Origin: CAZRHH01 sp964599885
Lineage (GTDB): Bacteria > Chloroflexota > Dehalococcoidia > DSTF01 > JACRBR01
Reading direction: 5' to 3'
DNA length: 64,000 nucleotides
NCBI GenBank assembly: GCA_964599885.1
Contig: CAZRHH010000002.1
Coordinates: 80,124-144,123, forward strand
This document shows positions 60,143 to 64,000 of the stretch, one piece after another. The position numbers and the translations under genes are program-made. Every line of letters starts with the position of its first letter. Positions within the stretch are counted from its first letter, which is position 1. Under the pieces are notes generated by a model. That model worked only from the letters and a program-made list of their open reading frames with translations. It did no database searches and was not told the origin of the DNA.

Positions 60143-60198
60143 ACTAACCTCCAACGTCCAACCTCTATACACTGCCCCCGACTTCCGACTTCCGACCG
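60143..60198 (+). repeat. Eight-unit heptamer array containing a -10-like unit
   Basis: Exact period 7 for eight units, including TCCAACG, TCCAACC, TCTATAC and CCGACTT twice. The unit TCTATAC (60164-60170) can act as -10 for the LLM oxidoreductase gene; the ribosome binding site AGGAG follows the array. Confidence 0.72.
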
Positions 60199-60212
60199 CC
60201 AGGAGCACCCAC

Positions 60213-61118
60213 ATGACCATGCCCGCCGTCTCGCTTGCCGCTGTGCCCGGGCGCCGTGCTACGACGATCGAACTGGCGCAGGAGTTCGAGCGGCGCGGTT
60301 ACGCCGGCATCTACCTGCCAAGCTTCGGCGACGCGATGGGCCTGGCGACGGCGATCGCGCTCAAGACCAACACGATCGAATTCGGCACAAGCGTGCAGCC
60401 GATCTATTTGCGCACCGCCGTCGACTTCGCCGGCGCCGCATCGTTCATCCACGAAGTGAGCGGCGGGCGCTTTCGCTTCGGCATCGGCGTCACGCACGGT
60501 CCGGTGCAGCAGCGTCTCGGCGTCACGCCCGGCAAGCCGCTGTCCGACATCCGCGCCTTCGTCGAGACATTGCGAAAGGTAGCGGCGCAGACCGGCGAGT
60601 TGCCGCCGATCGTCCTCGCGACATTGCGGCGCAAGATGGTCGAACTGTCGGCGGAGATCGCCGAAGGCTGCGTCTGGGCGAACGGCGCTCGCTCGCACAT
60701 GCAAGCATCGCTCGCGCATCTCCCCGCCGACAAGCGCGACGATCCGTCGTTCTTCATCGGCGACATGATCCCGACATGCATCTCCGACGATCGCGAGGCG
60801 GCGGCGAACGTCATGCGCCGCACACTCACCGGCTACGTCGCCCTGCCGAACTACCGCAACTACTGGATCGAAGCCGGCTACGAGGAAGAGATGCGCGCCA
60901 TCGCGGCAGCGCAGGCCGCCGGCGACACCGCCAGCATCCCCGGCCTGATGTCCGACCGCTGGCTCAGCGACGTGACGTTGTTCGGTACGCCGTCCGAAGT
61001 CCGCGACGGCGTCGACGCCTGGCGCGCCGCCGGCGTCCGCACGCCGATCCTCGTCCCCTCAAGCGCCGCCGGCAACCAGATGAAAGCGATCGAGGAGCTG
61101 TTCGCCACGTTCGGATAG
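60213..61118 (+). CDS. LLM class flavin-dependent oxidoreductase
   Basis: A 301-aa TIM-barrel luciferase-like monooxygenase, probably F420- or FMN-dependent. Seen: LAQEFERRGYAGIYLPSFGD, the conserved TNTIEFGTSVQPIY strand and SGGRFRFGIGVTHGP with the flavin-binding GIGVTHG. ATG 60213 follows AGGAG. Its last 35 nt recur, with only synonymous changes, at 63373-63407. Confidence 0.88.
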   Translation: MTMPAVSLAAVPGRRATTIELAQEFERRGYAGIYLPSFGDAMGLATAIALKTNTIEFGTSVQPIYLRTAVDFAGAASFIHEVSGGRFRFGIGVTHGPVQQRLGVTPGKPLSDIRAFVETLRKVAAQTGELPPIVLATLRRKMVELSAEIAEGCVWANGARSHMQASLAHLPADKRDDPSFFIGDMIPTCISDDREAAANVMRRTLTGYVALPNYRNYWIEAGYEEEMRAIAAAQAAGDTASIPGLMSDRWLSDVTLFGTPSEVRDGVDAWRAAGVRTPILVPSSAAGNQMKAIEELFATFG

Positions 61119-61120
61119 CT
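61086..61120 (+). repeat. Direct repeat at the LLM gene 3' end, copy A
   Basis: 35 nt covering the codons for AIEELFATFG, the stop and two bases. Copy B is at 63373-63407: 30 of 35 identical, all five differences at third codon positions and silent. Confidence 0.8.
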
Positions 61121-61152
61121 TTGAGGCACACAAGAGACCTGCTCAGGGCCTG

Positions 61153-61959
61153 CTACAGAGCCGGGCGGTAACCCCACGCCTGCACCACGCGTGGGATGCT
61201 CAGCACGGTTCGCGCGTCGCGCGCAAGCGCGTATAACTCCGTAACCAGCTGCGTGATCTCCGCTTCGTCGGCAAGCTCCTCGAGACGAACAGCGTCAGCG
61301 ATGTTCTCCATGGTGATCGGAGTCACCAGTTTTGCTTCTCCGGTGATACCCGCAGGCTGAACGACGTGCATCTCGACACGCTCGCACCCCGCATCCACGA
61401 GCATGCCCGGCAGCCGCGGACCGATGTTCGGATCTGCGCCCCGTTGCTGCACGGAACGCGTGTATAAGTCGACGTACCGGTCGTATGCCGAGTGCGGCGG
61501 CCAGCAGAACGACCCGGTAAAGTCGATGTCCTCGATCGCCAGAACGCCGCCCGGGCGTACTGACCGCCACATATTCGTCAGGACGCTCACCGGATCGGGC
61601 AGATGCGTCAGCAAGAACCGTGTGTACACCAGGCCGAACTCGCCCACCGGATCGGTTGCCGCAGCATCCGTCAACCGAAAGTCGATGTTCATCACGCGAG
61701 AGCTGATCGCCTCCGCACGCGCCATCTCAAGTTTGACCTCGTCGATGTCGGTGCCAATTGCCTCCCCGTCCGGCCCGACGCGGCGCGCCAGATCCACCGT
61801 CACGTCGCCTCCGCCGCAGCCGACGTCCAGACAAGCCATGCCGGATCCGATCCCCAGGCGCTCGAACAGACTCAGCGTGGTGGGACGCATCACTCGTGAG
61901 AGCAGGCGCAGCCGCTCTCTGCCTTGAATCCCTCCGCGGATCACGTAACTACTGGTCAT
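61153..61959 (-). CDS. Class I SAM-dependent methyltransferase
   Basis: A 268-aa protein. SAM motif I is CLDVGCGGGDVTVDLARRVG, followed by GTDIDEVKLEMA (acidic ribose contact) and RPGGVLAIEDIDF. Close to UbiE/menaquinone-type or antibiotic methyltransferases, but the substrate is unknown. Divergent from the hydrolase-HTH gene at 62100, 140 nt apart; the two lie between the direct repeats A and B. Confidence 0.85.
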   Translation of the reverse strand: MTSSYVIRGGIQGRERLRLLSRVMRPTTLSLFERLGIGSGMACLDVGCGGGDVTVDLARRVGPDGEAIGTDIDEVKLEMARAEAISSRVMNIDFRLTDAAATDPVGEFGLVYTRFLLTHLPDPVSVLTNMWRSVRPGGVLAIEDIDFTGSFCWPPHSAYDRYVDLYTRSVQQRGADPNIGPRLPGMLVDAGCERVEMHVVQPAGITGEAKLVTPITMENIADAVRLEELADEAEITQLVTELYALARDARTVLSIPRVVQAWGYRPAL

Positions 61960-62062
61960 CTCAGCCGTCTCCTCGCTCGTGCGGGGTCACAAAGCGGCGC
62001 GCGGCCGCTTGCCGCCATAGCCATTCTCAAACGCCGGTCTGAACACGGGGTTGACGGCAGCT

Positions 62063-62092
62063 TACAACTCCCGAAATAAGCGGCCGTATACT
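62063..62092 (+). promoter_or_regulatory. Promoter of the hydrolase-HTH gene
   Basis: TTACAA (62063-62068) and TATACT (62087-62092), 18-nt spacer. The ATG follows 7 nt after the -10, so the message is leaderless. Confidence 0.65.
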
Positions 62093-62099
62093 GCTGCGC

Positions 62100-63302
62100 A
62101 TGGAGCAGCACGTCCAGTACCTCACGACACCGGAGGGCGCACGCATCGCCTATGCGGTCGTTGGCAGCGGGCCGCCCCTCGTGTGGATCTCTGGTTGGCT
62201 CAGCCACCTTGAGATCGAGTGGGCGTCCAAGGTGCGGCGTCCCTCGCTGGAACTCCTCGCGACCGGCGTCACGCTGATCCGTCACGACAAGCGAGGTACC
62301 GGCCTCTCTTCCCGCCATATCGGCGACTATTCGATCGAGTCCGCCGTCCGCGATCTGGAGGCGCTCGTAGAACACCTTCGCCTCGAGCGATTCGCGATCG
62401 GCGGTCTCTCCGAAGGAGGGTCCATCGCAACGTCCTACGCCGCACGCCACCCCGAGCGCGTCACCAAGCTCGTCGTCTGCGGCGCCTACGCCGACGGCTC
62501 CGGCCTATTCGCGCCGGCGGAGATGCGCGAAGCTATCCGCGCCGTGGTGAAAACCCAGTGGGGCCTCGGTTCAAAGCTACTCGCCGCGATGTTCCTCGGC
62601 GACGACGCGAACGTGGCGGCTGAACGCTTCGGCAGGTTCCAGCTCGCATCCGCGACCAGCGCCGACGCGCTCGCCGTGCTCGACCGGGCCATCAACATCA
62701 ACATCCTCGATGTACTGGCGTCGATCACCGCGCCCGCGCTGGTCTACCATCATCGCGACGACATGGTCGTGCCGATCGCACTCGGTCAGGAGCTCGCCCA
62801 GAACATCAAAGGCGCGCGCTTTCTGTCGGGGCCGGGAGGGCACATTCCGTCCGCTCGTGGCTGGATCAACTTCACGCGCGCCGCATTGTCATTCCTCCGT
62901 GGCGAGGAGCTTCCCGAAGCCGAACTACGCGGCGAGCGACGCGGAATTCCCGGCGACCCGACGCCCGTTGGTCTCGCGGCGGCTCCGCTATACGACGACG
63001 GAGCGCTCATGATCGATGCCGACCGCCACGTCGTCATGCGAAACGGTGCGCGCGTCGCGCTGGCGCCGACCGAATTCCGGCTGCTGATCGAACTCGCCGC
63101 GGCGCCAGGTCGCGTCCGCGCCTATGCCGATCTGCTGCACCGTGTCTGGGGCGCTGAATACGTCGGCGATACCGGCTTCCTGCACGTCTACATCTCGCGT
63201 CTCCGCAAGAAGCTCGGCCAGCGCGTCATCTTGACCGAACGCGGATTCGGCTACCGGTTCGGCGCGGTGAGCGACAACACCACAGAGCGGCCGCTCGGAT
63301 AG
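62100..63302 (+). CDS. Alpha/beta-hydrolase fused to an OmpR-type winged helix
   Basis: A 400-aa fusion. Residues 1-275 are an alpha/beta-hydrolase: nucleophile elbow GGLSEGG, oxyanion HDKRGTG and His in GPGGHIPS. Residues about 300-395 are a Trans_reg_C (OmpR/PhoB-like) winged helix: LAPTEFRLLIELAAAPGRV, then VYISRLRKKLGQ and RGFGYRFG. It may be a DNA-binding protein that senses a small molecule through the hydrolase domain. Divergent from a methyltransferase. Confidence 0.85.
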   Translation: MEQHVQYLTTPEGARIAYAVVGSGPPLVWISGWLSHLEIEWASKVRRPSLELLATGVTLIRHDKRGTGLSSRHIGDYSIESAVRDLEALVEHLRLERFAIGGLSEGGSIATSYAARHPERVTKLVVCGAYADGSGLFAPAEMREAIRAVVKTQWGLGSKLLAAMFLGDDANVAAERFGRFQLASATSADALAVLDRAININILDVLASITAPALVYHHRDDMVVPIALGQELAQNIKGARFLSGPGGHIPSARGWINFTRAALSFLRGEELPEAELRGERRGIPGDPTPVGLAAAPLYDDGALMIDADRHVVMRNGARVALAPTEFRLLIELAAAPGRVRAYADLLHRVWGAEYVGDTGFLHVYISRLRKKLGQRVILTERGFGYRFGAVSDNTTERPLG

Positions 63303-63363
63303 TCGCCGCGGCCAGTCGTGGCGTTAGCCTTGGTGGCGTTCTAACCGTCCGGCCTCCGTAGCC

Positions 63364-63405
63364 TGGGCGGACGCCATCGAAGAACTCTTCGCCACGTTCG
63401 GGTAG
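63364..63405 (+). pseudogene. 3' remnant of a second LLM oxidoreductase gene
   Basis: Open codons WADAIEELFATFG then stop: the same C-terminus as the LLM enzyme at 60213-61118, with silent third-base changes. No upstream remainder of the gene is seen, so only about 14 codons remain. Confidence 0.75.
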
Positions 63406-63499
63406 CTACGTTTTGGCTACTGGCTCATACCCCGTCGACGCCGTATGATCAGACGCCGTCCAAATCACACGGCGCGAGCCGCCCAGGAGGCACATTCGC

Positions 63500-64000
63500 A
63501 TGAACTTCAACGACACGCCCGAAGAAGCCGCATGGCGTAACGAAGTCCACGACTTCCTCGTGAAGGAGTACCCGCCCGAACTCAAGCGCGGCGGGCGCGG
63601 CGAGGACGGCGAAGGCCTCTTCCGCGGCCCGAACGAGAGCGGCGCCATGACCAAGTGGCGCGCGGCGCTCGGCTCGCGCGGCTGGGTCGCGCCGGCGTGG
63701 CCGAAAGAGTACGGCGGCGCCGGACTCGACATCAAGCACCAGTTCATTCTCAACGAAGAGTTCGCCGAGTACGGCGCGATGAACGTCGGCGGCTTCGGCA
63801 CGATGATGCTCGGCCCGACCCTCATCGTCCACGGCAGCGACGACCAGAAGAAGGAGCATCTCCCCGGCATCCTCAACGGCGCCGTGCAGTGGTGCCAGGG
63901 CTGGTCCGAGCCGAACGCCGGTTCTGACGTCGCGTCGGTGCAGACGCGCGCCGTCCGCGACGGCGACGACTACGTGATCAACGGGCAGAAGATCTGGACG
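63500..64000 (+). CDS. Acyl-CoA dehydrogenase, N-terminal part (cut by window)
   Basis: 167 codons to the window end. N-terminal ACAD domain (FNDTPEEAAWRNEVHDFL) followed by WCQGWSEPNAGSDVASVQT and YVINGQKIWT, the FAD/substrate-binding motifs. ATG 63500 follows AGGAGG. TATGAT near 63450 is a likely -10. Resembles the enzyme at 43302-44489. Confidence 0.92.
   Translation, partial: MNFNDTPEEAAWRNEVHDFLVKEYPPELKRGGRGEDGEGLFRGPNESGAMTKWRAALGSRGWVAPAWPKEYGGAGLDIKHQFILNEEFAEYGAMNVGGFGTMMLGPTLIVHGSDDQKKEHLPGILNGAVQWCQGWSEPNAGSDVASVQTRAVRDGDDYVINGQKIWT

Overview
The window is a high-GC bacterial chromosome segment, probably from an aerobic member of the Chloroflexota. The evidence is indirect: a complete caa3-type cytochrome oxidase operon with ctaA and ctaB, several acyl-CoA dehydrogenases, an LLM-class flavin enzyme, a 32-residue bS22/COX24-like protein and many leaderless promoters. 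A run of exactly 100 N (43182-43281) marks a scaffold gap, so this is a draft or metagenome assembly. No rRNA, CRISPR array, complete insertion sequence or integrase is visible.

Region by region: 1-3.0 kb, a three-gene set (2-hydroxyacid dehydrogenase, FGGY kinase, class II aldolase) that looks like sugar or sugar-acid catabolism. 3.0-8.4 kb, a cyclic-di-GMP neighbourhood: two TetR regulators, a GEMM-I cyclic-di-GMP riboswitch with terminator, a sigma-28/WhiG-type sigma factor, a membrane HD-GYP protein preceded by a sigma-28-like promoter, and a GGDEF protein. 8.4-19.7 kb, housekeeping genes (flavodoxin, HflX, HAD phosphatase, NadE, AAA+ ATPase, an ABC-2 transporter with a thioredoxin-like lipoprotein, a cupredoxin fusion, a methyltransferase). 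19.7-26.5 kb, ctaA-ctaB and ctaC-D-E-F-G. 27-34.3 kb, HAD, acyl-CoA dehydrogenase, MOSC, a beta-lactamase-fold protein, dUTPase, two surface proteins and tRNA-His. 34.4-38.1 kb, accessory DNA: a mini-island in tRNA-Arg flanked by a 46-bp att-like repeat, then a HipBA cassette flanked by two diverged copies of the 3' end of a phosphotransferase gene. 38.1-50.2 kb, metabolic genes (phosphotransferase, PurU, amidase, acyl-CoA dehydrogenase, acyltransferase, PhzF and others). 50.3-57 kb, a 119-bp MITE, HemW, a UbiA-type prenyltransferase, pyrE behind a structured leader, and small regulators. 57-64 kb, a GNAT protein, a GT39-like membrane enzyme, an LLM oxidoreductase, a methyltransferase plus hydrolase-HTH pair bracketed by two versions of the LLM gene's 3' end, and a truncated acyl-CoA dehydrogenase.

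Three signals cut across the annotation. First, degenerate heptanucleotide arrays occur at about eleven sites, and several end exactly where a -10 hexamer begins. Second, three small integrase-less segments are each bracketed by copies of a gene 3' end, and at two of them the copies differ only synonymously apart from one indel. Third, at least eight genes have a -10 hexamer 5-7 nt before the start codon, which implies common leaderless transcription. All positions were read by eye and no database search was run; functional calls rest on recognised motifs.
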